NCBI GenBank assembly: GCA_046765875.1
Contig: JBKPSJ010000180.1
Span: 1-47,595, forward strand
Direction: 5' to 3'
DNA from: DASRHY01 sp046765875
GTDB taxonomy: Bacteria; Actinomycetota; Actinomycetes; Propionibacteriales; Kribbellaceae
DNA length: 47,595 nt
Numbering within the stretch: the first letter of the stretch is position 1; every line of letters begins with the position of its first letter. The position numbers were made by a program, and so were the translations under genes. The notes below the pieces were generated by a model. The model was not told where the DNA came from, ran no database searches, and saw only the letters and a list, made by a program, of their open reading frames with translations. Positions 25,716-33,127 of this stretch are shown one piece after another.

Positions 25716-26476
25716 GCGGCTCCTTCCTTTCCAGGGTTGTACCCCAGCGTCGCCGAGACCTTGCGCAGTTCGGCGTCGAGCAGCCCGCCGATGCTCGCGG
25801 CCTTGCGTCTGGTGATCCGGTTGGTCGGCCCGGACACCGACACCGCGGCCACCACCGAGCCGTCACTGGCCCGGACCGGCGCGGCGATCGCGGCCAGGCC
25901 CTCCTCCAGTTCGTCCCACGCGATCGCGTAGCCCTGCTGCTGCACCCCCGCCAGATCCCGCTCGAGCTCGGCGCGGCTGCCGAGTGACGCCGTGGTATGC
26001 CGTTCCAGTCGCCCGGACGGAAGCGGCATCGCGCCGTAGGCGTAGAACACCTTTCCCGCGGCCGAACAGTGCGCGGGTACGTCCATGCCGACCCAGTTGG
26101 TCGCGCCGAGCAGGTAGCGGCTGTCGACCTGAGACACCTGCAGGATGCTCGACCCGCGCGGCACCGCCAGGTTCACCGTCTCGCCGGTACGTTCACCGAT
26201 CCGCTCCAGCGCCGGCTGGACAAGGTCGGCCAGCTCGTGCACCGCGACATTGCGGGCGGCGTAGTCGGCGAACAGCAACCCGGGCCGGTACGCGCCGGAA
26301 CCGTCGCGCTGCACCAGCCGGTTGTGCTCCAGCGCCTGCAGCAGCCGTGAGGTCGTCGACTTGGCCAGCCCGAACTCGTCGACCAGCGACGTGAACGACC
26401 GCGAGCCGGACTCCACGATCGCGGTGACCAACGCGGCCGCCCGGTCCACAGCCTGGGTTCCGACCGGTGCCGGCAT
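25712..26476 (-). CDS. IclR-family regulator of the corrinoid methyltransferase genes
   Basis: A 254-residue IclR protein. The winged HTH (TQAVDRAAALVTAIVESGSRS, AKSTTSRLLQALEHNRLV) is followed by an effector domain (HCSAAGKVFYAYG, AIAWDELEEGLAAIAAPV, AAVSVSGPTNRI). It is the first gene of its own operon and divergent from the MttB gene. A perfect TGGAAC-N4-GTTCCA palindrome in the shared promoter region is the likely operator. This is a second IclR gene within 6 kb and has a different operator type from the first, so uptake/oxidation and corrinoid steps may answer to different signals. Confidence 0.92.
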   Translation of the reverse strand: MPAPVGTQAVDRAAALVTAIVESGSRSFTSLVDEFGLAKSTTSRLLQALEHNRLVQRDGSGAYRPGLLFADYAARNVAVHELADLVQPALERIGERTGETVNLAVPRGSSILQVSQVDSRYLLGATNWVGMDVPAHCSAAGKVFYAYGAMPLPSGRLERHTTASLGSRAELERDLAGVQQQGYAIAWDELEEGLAAIAAPVRASDGSVVAAVSVSGPTNRITRRKAASIGGLLDAELRKVSATLGYNPGKEGAA

Positions 26477-26517
26477 GGTCGCCTCTCAGCCTGGACAAAC
26501 GAATGCATGAGGTCTCA

Positions 26518-26538
26518 TATTATGGAACATCAGTTCCA
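26518..26538. promoter_or_regulatory. Promoter and operator palindrome upstream of mttB
   Basis: A -10-like TATTAT (26518-26523, plus strand) runs into a palindrome TGGAAC-ATCA-GTTCCA (26523-26538). IclR proteins often bind such short palindromes, so repression by blocking RNA polymerase is plausible. An ATG at 26522 lies inside this element, which argues against it as the mttB start. Confidence 0.65.
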
Positions 26539-26596
26539 GACCGTCAGAGTAGGATTCCGCGCGAAGCGCCGTCAAGGCCCGTGTCCGGGAGGTCGG

Positions 26597-28036
26597 ATGT
26601 TCCGCAACACCATGCCGAGGTACGAGATCCTGTCCGCCGACGCGCTGGGGGTGCTCGACAAGGGCTGGCGCCGGATCGTCACCGAGATCGGTGTCGAGTT
26701 CATGTCCGACGAGGCGCTTGCGCTGTTCCGCAAGGCCGGGCAGAACGTCGAGGACAACTGCGTGAAGTTCGACCCGGACTTCGTACTCGAACAGGTCGCC
26801 AAGGCGCCGCGCGAGTTCGACGTACAGGCCCGCAACCCGGAGCACTCGGTGCACATCGGCGGCGACGCGATGGCGTTCGGCTGCGTCTACGGCCCGCCGT
26901 TCTTCCGCGAGGGCGACGTACGCCGCGATGCCACGATGGAAGACTTCCGCAACCTGACCCGGCTGGCGCAGGGCTTCTCGGCGCTGGACTCGGCCGGCGG
27001 TGTGATCTGCGAGCCTAACGACACCCCGCTGGACTCGCGCCACCTCGACATGACATACGCGTTGCAGACGCTGACCGACAAGATCTACATGGGCAACGTG
27101 GTGTCCGCGACCAACGCGCGGGACACGATCGCGATGACGGAGATCCTGTTCGGCGGCCGGGAGGCGATCGAGCAGACGCCGGCGACGATCTCCCTGATCA
27201 ACTGCAACTCACCGCTGCGCTGGGACGACCGGATGCTCGACGCCCAGTTCGAGTACAGCGCGGCCAACCAGGCCGTCGTGATCACGCCGTTCCTGCTGAT
27301 GGGCGCGATGTCGCCGGTGTCGATCCCGGCCACGCTGGCCCAGCAACTGGCCGAGGCGCTGACCGGTATCGCGCTGTCGCAACTGATCCGGCCGGGCTCG
27401 CCGGTGATCTTCGGGTCGTTCCTGTCCAACATCGACATGCAGTCCGGCTCGCCGTGCTTCGGCACCCCGGAGTCGGCGATCGGCCTGCTCTGCACCGGGC
27501 AACTCGCCCGGCACTTCGGGCTGCCGGTCCGGTCCGGCGGCGGGCTGACATCCAGCCAGACCCCGGACGCGCAGGCCGCGTACGAGGGCCTGATGACGAT
27601 GCTGCCGACGTTCCTGGCCGGCATCAACTGGGTGATGCACACCGCCGGCTGGCTGGAGGGCGGGCTGGTCGCGTCGGCGGAGAAGCTGGTGATCGACGTC
27701 CAGGTGCTCGAGATGCTGCAGAAGGAGTTCACCCCGCTGGAGTTCGACGAGGCCTCGCTGGCGTTCGACGCGCACGACGAGGTCCGCCACGGCGGCCACT
27801 TCCTCGGCGCGGCCCACACGATGGAGCGATTCCGCACCTGCTTCTACCGGCCGTTCCTGTCGAGCTCGGAGAACTACGAACGCTGGATGCGCAACGGCGC
27901 GAAGGACACCGCGGCCCGGGCCGCCGAGATCGCCCGCACGAAGCTGGAGGCGTACGAGCCGCCGCCGCTCGACGACGCGATCCGTGAGGAGCTCGAGGCG
28001 TACGTCATCCGCCGCCGCACGGAACTGGGTGATTAG
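26597..28036 (+). CDS. mtgB: MttB-family (non-pyrrolysine) methyltransferase, likely glycine betaine:corrinoid
   Basis: A 479-residue member of the trimethylamine methyltransferase superfamily (COG5598). Family blocks seen are RIVTEIGVEFMSDEAL, VYGPPFFREGDVRRD, STNARDT-like VVSATNARDTIAMTE, PFLLMGAMSPVSIPATL and GGHFLGAAHTMERF. No amber codon interrupts the frame, so it belongs to the Pyl-free branch that includes glycine betaine methyltransferase MtgB of Desulfitobacterium. ATG 26597 has GGGAGG 4 bases upstream; an ATG at 26522 lies inside the operator. Choline oxidation, betaine uptake and dimethylglycine oxidase genes next door make betaine the best substrate; trimethylamine, proline betaine or carnitine remain possible. 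Confidence 0.87.
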   Translation: MFRNTMPRYEILSADALGVLDKGWRRIVTEIGVEFMSDEALALFRKAGQNVEDNCVKFDPDFVLEQVAKAPREFDVQARNPEHSVHIGGDAMAFGCVYGPPFFREGDVRRDATMEDFRNLTRLAQGFSALDSAGGVICEPNDTPLDSRHLDMTYALQTLTDKIYMGNVVSATNARDTIAMTEILFGGREAIEQTPATISLINCNSPLRWDDRMLDAQFEYSAANQAVVITPFLLMGAMSPVSIPATLAQQLAEALTGIALSQLIRPGSPVIFGSFLSNIDMQSGSPCFGTPESAIGLLCTGQLARHFGLPVRSGGGLTSSQTPDAQAAYEGLMTMLPTFLAGINWVMHTAGWLEGGLVASAEKLVIDVQVLEMLQKEFTPLEFDEASLAFDAHDEVRHGGHFLGAAHTMERFRTCFYRPFLSSSENYERWMRNGAKDTAARAAEIARTKLEAYEPPPLDDAIREELEAYVIRRRTELGD

Positions 28037-28056
28037 GGCGTGTCAGACACGCCCTA
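28034..28056. terminator. Hairpin holding both convergent stop codons
   Basis: A perfect 10-bp stem TAGGGCGTGT (28034-28043) and ACACGCCCTA (28047-28056) closes a CAG loop. The first TAG is the mttB stop; the last TA with the preceding C (28054-28056) is the stop of the opposite alcohol dehydrogenase gene. It probably terminates both transcripts. Confidence 0.85.
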
Positions 28057-29067
28057 CGGCCGGATCATCGTTATGCCGGTGGAGTCCATCGCGGCGAGTG
28101 CGGCCGGCGCCTCATCCAGCCCGATCGAACGGGCGACCAGATCGGCCGGCCGCAGCTTGCCGGAGGCGACCTGCGCCAGCATCTCGGGGTAGGAGTGCGC
28201 GGCCATGCCGTGGCTGCCGAGCCACTGCAACTCCTGGCCGATCAACCGCGACACGTCGAGCTTCACACCACCGGGCAACAGCCCCAGCTGCAGGTGCCGG
28301 CCGCGTGGCCGCAACGCCGTCAGCGCCTCCTGTACGACGCTGTCGGTACCGATCGCGTCGATGGTCAGCGCCGCTCCCCCGCCGGTCAGCTCATGGATCA
28401 GCCCGGCAACCTCACTGCCGGACTGGAGCACCCGATCGGCCCCGGCCGCTGCCGCATACCCGAGCGCGTCAGGATTGGTGTCGACGGCAACGACCCTGGC
28501 ACCGCGGGACACCGCGATCATCACCGCCGACAAACCGACACCACCGCAACCGAACACGACTGCCCATTCGCCGGGCCGTACCTTCGCGACCTGTGTGACA
28601 CCCCGGTACGCCGTGGCGAATCGGCAGCCTAGCGCGGCCGCGGTATCGAAGCTCATCTCGCCCGGCAGCCGGATCAGGTTCACCATCGCGTACGGCACCG
28701 CGACGTACTCGGCGAACGAACCCCAGTAGGTGAAGCCGGGCTGCTCCTGGTTCGGGCAGACCTGATGGTCACCGGCCCGGCACTGGACGCAGGTCCCGCA
28801 GGCACAGATGAACGGAACAGTCACCCGGTCGCCGATCGCCCAGCCGTCGACGCCGGGGCCGATCTCGGTGATGGTGCCGGCCAGTTCGTGCCCGGGTACG
28901 TGCGGCAGCCGGATGTCCGGGTCGTGTCCGAGCCAGCCGTGCCAGTCGCTGCGGCACAACCCGGTCGCGTGCACCCGCAGTATGACGCCGCCGGGCGCCA
29001 CTTTCGGCTCCGGCACGTCGGTGACGCCCGGCACCTCGCCATACCGCTGCACCAGTACCGCCCGCAT
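28054..29067 (-). CDS. Zinc-dependent alcohol dehydrogenase (MDR family)
   Basis: A 337-residue medium-chain dehydrogenase. Catalytic zinc ligands are Cys38 (GLCRSDWH), His60-Glu61 (GHELAG) and Cys148. Structural zinc Cys90, 93, 96 and 104 lie in CACGTCVQCRAGDHQVC. The NAD(P)-binding loop is FGCGGVGLSAV. It faces the mttB gene across a shared hairpin. It could oxidise an alcohol or aldehyde, perhaps formaldehyde leaking from demethylation, but nothing in the sequence fixes the substrate. Confidence 0.88.
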   Translation of the reverse strand: MRAVLVQRYGEVPGVTDVPEPKVAPGGVILRVHATGLCRSDWHGWLGHDPDIRLPHVPGHELAGTITEIGPGVDGWAIGDRVTVPFICACGTCVQCRAGDHQVCPNQEQPGFTYWGSFAEYVAVPYAMVNLIRLPGEMSFDTAAALGCRFATAYRGVTQVAKVRPGEWAVVFGCGGVGLSAVMIAVSRGARVVAVDTNPDALGYAAAAGADRVLQSGSEVAGLIHELTGGGAALTIDAIGTDSVVQEALTALRPRGRHLQLGLLPGGVKLDVSRLIGQELQWLGSHGMAAHSYPEMLAQVASGKLRPADLVARSIGLDEAPAALAAMDSTGITMIRP

Positions 29068-29143
29068 GCCTCCCCTTCCGATCGTCGGACCCTTTTGGTC
29101 AGCGTTCAGCTGACCAGACGCGTCCGACGAGCGCCAAATAGGG

Positions 29144-29419
29144 TCAGCCGCCGGCGACGGCCGGGATGATCGACACCTGGGCGCCGTTGGCGATGTTGGT
29201 CTTCAGCCCGTCGGCGAACCGGACGTCGTCGTTGTCCACGTAGACGTTGACGAACCGGCGCAGCTCACCCGACTCGTCCAGCACCCGGGCCTTGATCCCC
29301 GGATACGACGAGTCCAGCGCGTCCACCACCTCGGCCAGTGTGCCGCCGTCGACGGCGACCTCGGACTCGCCCTTGGTGTACGTCCTCAGGATGGTCGGGA
29401 TCCGTACCTTCACACTCAC
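29144..29419 (-). CDS. ThiS/MoaD-like sulfur carrier protein
   Basis: A 91-residue beta-grasp protein ending in the bare di-glycine IPAVAGG, the form needed for adenylation and thiocarboxylation. The middle (LAEVVDALDSSYPGIKARV, RRFVNVYVDNDDVRF) resembles CysO/MoaD proteins. The GTG start at 29419 overlaps the stop of the threonine-synthase-family gene, so both are under the same SAM riboswitch. I infer that it donates sulfur for homocysteine or cysteine formation, not molybdopterin. The activating E1-like enzyme is not in the window. Confidence 0.9.
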   Translation of the reverse strand: MSVKVRIPTILRTYTKGESEVAVDGGTLAEVVDALDSSYPGIKARVLDESGELRRFVNVYVDNDDVRFADGLKTNIANGAQVSIIPAVAGG

Positions 29420-30681
29420 TGCAGCCCTGCCTTCACGAAAGCCTCGTACGACGGGGGAATCGTCGCCTTCGGCCCGACCCGGTCCGCGACCGCGTCGAGT
29501 GTCTTCAGCCCGTCGCCGGAGTTGATGATGACGGTCTCAGCATCGGGATCGAGAACGCCGGAGTCGACGAACTTCTTCAGGTTCGCGACCGTCGTACCGC
29601 CCGCTGTCTCGGTGAAGATCCCCTCGGTCCGCGCGAGCAACTGGATGCCGGCCACGACCTCCTCGTCGCCGACATCGCCGACCACGCCGCCGGTACGCCG
29701 GACGATGTCGAGCACGTACGGCCCGTCGGCCGGGTTGCCGATGGCAAGCGACTTGGCGATCGTGTCCGGGCGCACCGGTCGGACCACGTCGTGCCCGTCG
29801 CGGAACGCCTGCGCCACCGGCGAGCAGCCGGTCGCCTGCGCGCCGAAGACCGTGTACGGCGTGTCCTCGACCAGGCCCAGCTTGATCAGCTCGCCGAACC
29901 CCTTGTCGATCTTGGTCAGCTGCGAGCCCGACGCGACCGGTATGACGATCTGCCGCGGCAACCGCCAGCCGAGCTGCTCAGCGATCTCGAACGCGAGCGT
30001 CTTGGAACCCTCGGCGTAGTAGGGCCGGACATTGACGTTGACGAACGCCCAGCCCTCCTCCTCTCCGGCGATCTCGGAGGCCAGCTTGTTCACGTCGTCG
30101 TAGTTGCCGTCGACGGCGACCAGCGTCCCGCCGTACACCGCTGTCGTGATGATCTTGGGGCGCTCGAGGTTGCTCGGGATGAACACGACCGAGCGGATCC
30201 CGGCCCGCGCGGCGGCCGCGGCGACCGCGTTGGCCAGGTTCCCGGTCGACGGACAGGCGAAGACGGTGAGCCCGAGCTCACGGGCCGCGCTCAGCGCGAC
30301 GGCGACCACCCGGTCCTTGAACGAATGCGTCGGGTTGCCGGAGTCGTCCTTCACCCACAGCGACTTCAGGCCGAGCTCCTTGGCCAGGTTGCCCGCGTTG
30401 ACCAGCCGGGTGAAGCCGGGCTCGGTGTTCGGGAAGGTGTGCACGTCCTGCGGTACGGGCAACAGCGACTGGTAGCGCCAGATGTTCTTGGGGCCGGCCT
30501 CGATGCGCTCGCGGGTCACGTCCTCGTACGAGTAGGCGACCTCGAGCGGACCGAAGCACTCGGTACAGGCGTAGTACGGCCCGAGCGGCGAGGTTGCGCC
30601 GCACGCGCGGCATACCAGGTTGGTGGCGTTGCCGAACGCGCCGTCCCTCAACACGTCGTCGGGTGCGGTGATCAGGCTCAT
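29416..30681 (-). CDS. thrC: Threonine-synthase-family PLP enzyme, possible homocysteine synthase
   Basis: A 421-residue fold-type II PLP enzyme. N-terminal zinc-ribbon-like Cys pairs (CRACG and CTECFG) precede the PLP lysine in NPTHSFKDRV, the phosphate loop PSTGNLANAVAAAAARAG and a C-terminal IINSGDGLKTLDA. Sequence family alone says threonine synthase. However, the gene is controlled by a SAM-I riboswitch and translationally coupled to a sulfur-carrier gene, and SAM has no reason to control threonine supply this way. A replacement reaction on O-phosphohomoserine with carrier-bound sulfide, giving homocysteine, explains both facts. I recall such an enzyme (MetM, with carrier MetO) from Streptomyces, from memory only. 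Confidence 0.85.
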   Translation of the reverse strand: MSLITAPDDVLRDGAFGNATNLVCRACGATSPLGPYYACTECFGPLEVAYSYEDVTRERIEAGPKNIWRYQSLLPVPQDVHTFPNTEPGFTRLVNAGNLAKELGLKSLWVKDDSGNPTHSFKDRVVAVALSAARELGLTVFACPSTGNLANAVAAAAARAGIRSVVFIPSNLERPKIITTAVYGGTLVAVDGNYDDVNKLASEIAGEEEGWAFVNVNVRPYYAEGSKTLAFEIAEQLGWRLPRQIVIPVASGSQLTKIDKGFGELIKLGLVEDTPYTVFGAQATGCSPVAQAFRDGHDVVRPVRPDTIAKSLAIGNPADGPYVLDIVRRTGGVVGDVGDEEVVAGIQLLARTEGIFTETAGGTTVANLKKFVDSGVLDPDAETVIINSGDGLKTLDAVADRVGPKATIPPSYEAFVKAGLQ

Positions 30682-30696
30682 GCCGGCGGATCCCTC

Positions 30697-30810
30697 CTCA
30701 TCTTTCCCCCGCCGGATTTCGGCGGCAGGCCGGATTTGGCACCGCTCCGGTCTGGAGCCGGACGGTTGCCGGGACGTCTTCGGGCCGGTCCCTCAGTCCC
30801 TCTGGATGAG
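30697..30810 (-). ncRNA. SAM-I (S-box) riboswitch
   Basis: Read on the minus strand the segment has the full S-box order. The P1 arms CTCATC and GATGAG lie at the two ends. Then come AGAGGGACTGAGGGAC (kink-turn side), CGGCCCGAAGACGTCCCGGCAACC, a P3 hairpin of CCGGCTCC/GGAGCGG type, GGTGCCAAATCC, a short P4 hairpin and GGGGAAAGATGAG. The closing P1 arm is followed at once by the GGAGGG ribosome site, 16 bases before the ATG at 30681. SAM binding that stabilises P1 should therefore block translation. There is no separate terminator hairpin. Confidence 0.95.
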
Positions 30811-30817
30811 CAGTGCC

Positions 30818-30868
30818 AGGCTAACCGAGCCGTCTCGAATCGTGCGACTCGCCTCCGCCATTCGAGAC
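30818..30868 (-). promoter_or_regulatory. Promoter region of the SAM-riboswitch operon with inverted repeat
   Basis: On the minus strand a TAGCCT -10-like box (30818-30823) would start transcription a few bases before the aptamer. Upstream lies an inverted repeat with 9-bp arms GTCTCGAAT (30832-30840) and ATTCGAGAC (30860-30868), 19 bases apart, covering the -35 zone. It may be an operator of an unidentified regulator. Confidence 0.5.
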
Positions 30869-30893
30869 AGCAGGTCTCAGAGGTCTCAGGTGG

Positions 30894-31847
30894 TCATCGC
30901 CAACCGTGCGTCGCGGCCGGGGTATGCGTCGGGAGGGACATGCGGGGGCCGTAGCGGGGGTGGCCGATGCCGGACAGTTCGAGCAGGCGCTGGACGCGGA
31001 AGCGGTGGCCGCGGTACGGCTCGATCAGCTCGGCGCAGCCGTCGTCGTCCAGTTCCTCGCCAGTGAGCGCGTACGAGACGCTGCGGGACACGTGGTAGTC
31101 GTTGAACGAGAACGCGTCGGCGTCTCCGTGGGCGCGTTGTCTCACCTCGGCAGCGGTCCAGACACCGATACCCGGCAAGGAGCGCAGCCGGTGCTCGACC
31201 TCGGCCATGTCGTCGAGTTGCAGCGTGCGCTCGAGTGCCGACGCACGGGTCGCCGCGGTGATCACCACCCGAGACCGGCGGCCCTCGACACCGGCGCGCA
31301 GCCACTGCCACGACGGGATCAGCCGCCACTGCTCCGGCGTCGGCGGTACGTACAACCCGGACGGGCCCGGCGCGGGCTCGCCGTACCGGCGGACCAGCAA
31401 CCGCCAGGCCCGGAACGCCTCCTTGCCGGTCACCACCTGCTCGATCCCGGCCGCCGCCGTCGCCTCGAAGACCGCCCGGGTCCGAGGCACCCGGTACGAG
31501 GCGAACCGCCGCGCGGCGGTCACCAGGACCCCGTGCTGCGGGCGCGGCTCGAACCCGTCGAGGCAATCGGCATCACCGAGCAACTCGGGTACACCGTCCA
31601 GCGCCCACTCCGCGCCCGGCCCCCAGGCCTCGGCCTCAACCCGGTCGCCGCGGGATCGCAGCCGCAGTCCGACCGGGCCGTCAGGCGTGCGCGTGGCGCG
31701 CCAGACGGTCCGCGTCTCCGGCACGAACCGGTACGTCGGGTCGCCACCGCCGTGACGCACACCGGCGAGCACCATATGCGGATCCACCACGCGTCCCCGA
31801 GGCGTCCATCGTCGTACCCGTGACTGCACCCGCACAGTGTGACCCAC
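30894..31847 (-). CDS. DNA-3-methyladenine glycosylase-like HhH-GPD protein
   Basis: A 317-residue AlkA/HhH-GPD-type base-excision enzyme. The hairpin-helix-hairpin LRSLPGIGVWTAAEVRQRA is followed by FSFNDYHVSRSVSYAL, whose Asp matches the catalytic Asp of AlkA. The N-terminal half is the diverged AlkA-type beta domain. The GTG start at 31847 lacks a strong ribosome site; a later in-frame GTG at 31835 is possible. It diverges from the flavoprotein at 31877 with a very short gap, so their promoters overlap. Substrate range is unproven. Confidence 0.85.
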   Translation of the reverse strand: MGHTVRVQSRVRRWTPRGRVVDPHMVLAGVRHGGGDPTYRFVPETRTVWRATRTPDGPVGLRLRSRGDRVEAEAWGPGAEWALDGVPELLGDADCLDGFEPRPQHGVLVTAARRFASYRVPRTRAVFEATAAAGIEQVVTGKEAFRAWRLLVRRYGEPAPGPSGLYVPPTPEQWRLIPSWQWLRAGVEGRRSRVVITAATRASALERTLQLDDMAEVEHRLRSLPGIGVWTAAEVRQRAHGDADAFSFNDYHVSRSVSYALTGEELDDDGCAELIEPYRGHRFRVQRLLELSGIGHPRYGPRMSLPTHTPAATHGWR

Positions 31848-31876
31848 GGTCCCGACAGCGCCCTACGGTGGATGTC

Positions 31877-33049
31877 ATGGTCACAGCGGACGTCGTCGTC
31901 ATCGGTCTCGGCGCGTGGGGTTCGCAGGCGTTGTGGCGGCTGGCCGCCCGCGGCGTCGACGTGCTCGGCGTCGAGCGGTACGGCATCGGCCACGCGATGG
32001 GGTCCACGCACGGCACCACCCGGCTGTTCCGGGTCGCATGCCTGGAGCACCCCGGGCTGGTGCCGATCGCGCAACGCGCCCGCGAGCTTTGGTACGAGCT
32101 CGGTGACCTGACAGGTCAGGTGCTGCTGCGGCAGACCGGCGGGATGATGGCCGGGCCGGCATCCGGTCACGTGGTGGCCGGAACCCTCGCCGCCGCCCGG
32201 GCGGCCGATCTGGGCGTTGAAGTGCTGGACCGCGTTGAGCTCGCCGCACGGCTCCCGGCCTACACAGACATCGCCGAGGAACATATCGGCGTGTGGGACC
32301 CGGCGGCCGGGATCACCTATCCAGAGGCCGGGGTCCGTTCTGCGGTGGCAGCTGCCCAGGCCGCAGGCGCCCGGGTCCGGACCCACACCCGCGTCACGGC
32401 TGTCGATGCCGACGATGCCGGCGTCACCGTCACAACCGGCGACGAGGTCATCGCCGCCGAGCACGTCGTGCTCAGCGCCGGGCCGTGGATGCCCCACTTC
32501 ACCGGACTGCCGCTGGTCGCCCGGCGGGTCCCGATGTTCTGGTTCGAGGGACCGAATCCGGCCGACACCGCACCGGGCGGACGTTTCGACCTCGACGCGT
32601 TCCCGGTCTTCATCCGCGAGCTTGCCGACGGCAACGTTCTGTGGGGGCACGGCGCCCGCGGCACCGAGTTCGAGCAGTACGCCGTCAAGGTCGGCCTGGA
32701 GGACCGCGAAGGCCTGATCCACCACGCAACCGACGCCGAGACCGTCGATCGCACCGTCCATCCCGGCGACCACGAGGTGTTGTCGAAGGCCATCGGCCAC
32801 GCCTTCGCCGGACTGGTGAACACCCCGGTCCGATCCGTGGTCTGCATGATAACCGTCTCCCCCGACGGCCTCTTCCTGGTCGGCCGCCCCGGCGGCGATC
32901 CTCGGCTCGTCATCGCCACCGGCGACAGCGGTCATGGCTTCAAACACGCTCCGGCCCTCGGCGAACTCCTGGCCCAGCTGGCGACTGGCGAGGAACCATT
33001 CACCGACATCACCTTCCTCGATCCCGACCGTTTCGCCACCACCGGCTGA
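31877..33049 (+). CDS. solA: Monomeric sarcosine oxidase / SolA-like flavoprotein
   Basis: A 390-residue DAO-family oxidase of the MSOX/N-methyltryptophan oxidase group. The FAD fold is VVVIGLGAWGSQALWRLA. GSTHGTTRLFR follows, as in MSOX. The Cys in VVCMITVSPDG aligns with the cysteine that carries covalent FAD, and DSGHGFKHAPALGELLAQL closes the protein. ATG 31877 has GGTGG 5 bases upstream. It is separate from the heterotetrameric sox genes 23 kb away on the other strand, so it may handle another N-methyl amino acid. Other names in this family include sarcosine oxidase and N-methyl-L-tryptophan oxidase. Confidence 0.88.
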   Translation: MVTADVVVIGLGAWGSQALWRLAARGVDVLGVERYGIGHAMGSTHGTTRLFRVACLEHPGLVPIAQRARELWYELGDLTGQVLLRQTGGMMAGPASGHVVAGTLAAARAADLGVEVLDRVELAARLPAYTDIAEEHIGVWDPAAGITYPEAGVRSAVAAAQAAGARVRTHTRVTAVDADDAGVTVTTGDEVIAAEHVVLSAGPWMPHFTGLPLVARRVPMFWFEGPNPADTAPGGRFDLDAFPVFIRELADGNVLWGHGARGTEFEQYAVKVGLEDREGLIHHATDAETVDRTVHPGDHEVLSKAIGHAFAGLVNTPVRSVVCMITVSPDGLFLVGRPGGDPRLVIATGDSGHGFKHAPALGELLAQLATGEEPFTDITFLDPDRFATTG

Positions 33050-33127
33050 GCCGCCGCGCCATCGGCCGGCCCGGCGCTCGTCACAGCCACGGATCTCATC
33101 GCATACTGAGGCTCGGGGGTGGTGGGA

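Noticed and set aside
26522..26596. Upstream ATG (26522) as the mttB start
   Set aside because: It would place the coding sequence through the TGGAAC-GTTCCA operator and the -10-like box; ATG 26597 has its own ribosome site.
26597..28036. Possible pyrrolysine-type MttB
   Set aside because: The frame has no internal TAG, so it belongs to the non-pyrrolysine branch; this also weakens trimethylamine as the natural substrate.
29144..29419. Molybdopterin synthase small subunit
   Set aside because: The gene is coupled to a PLP enzyme under a SAM riboswitch and no moa genes are near, so a sulfur-amino-acid role is more likely.
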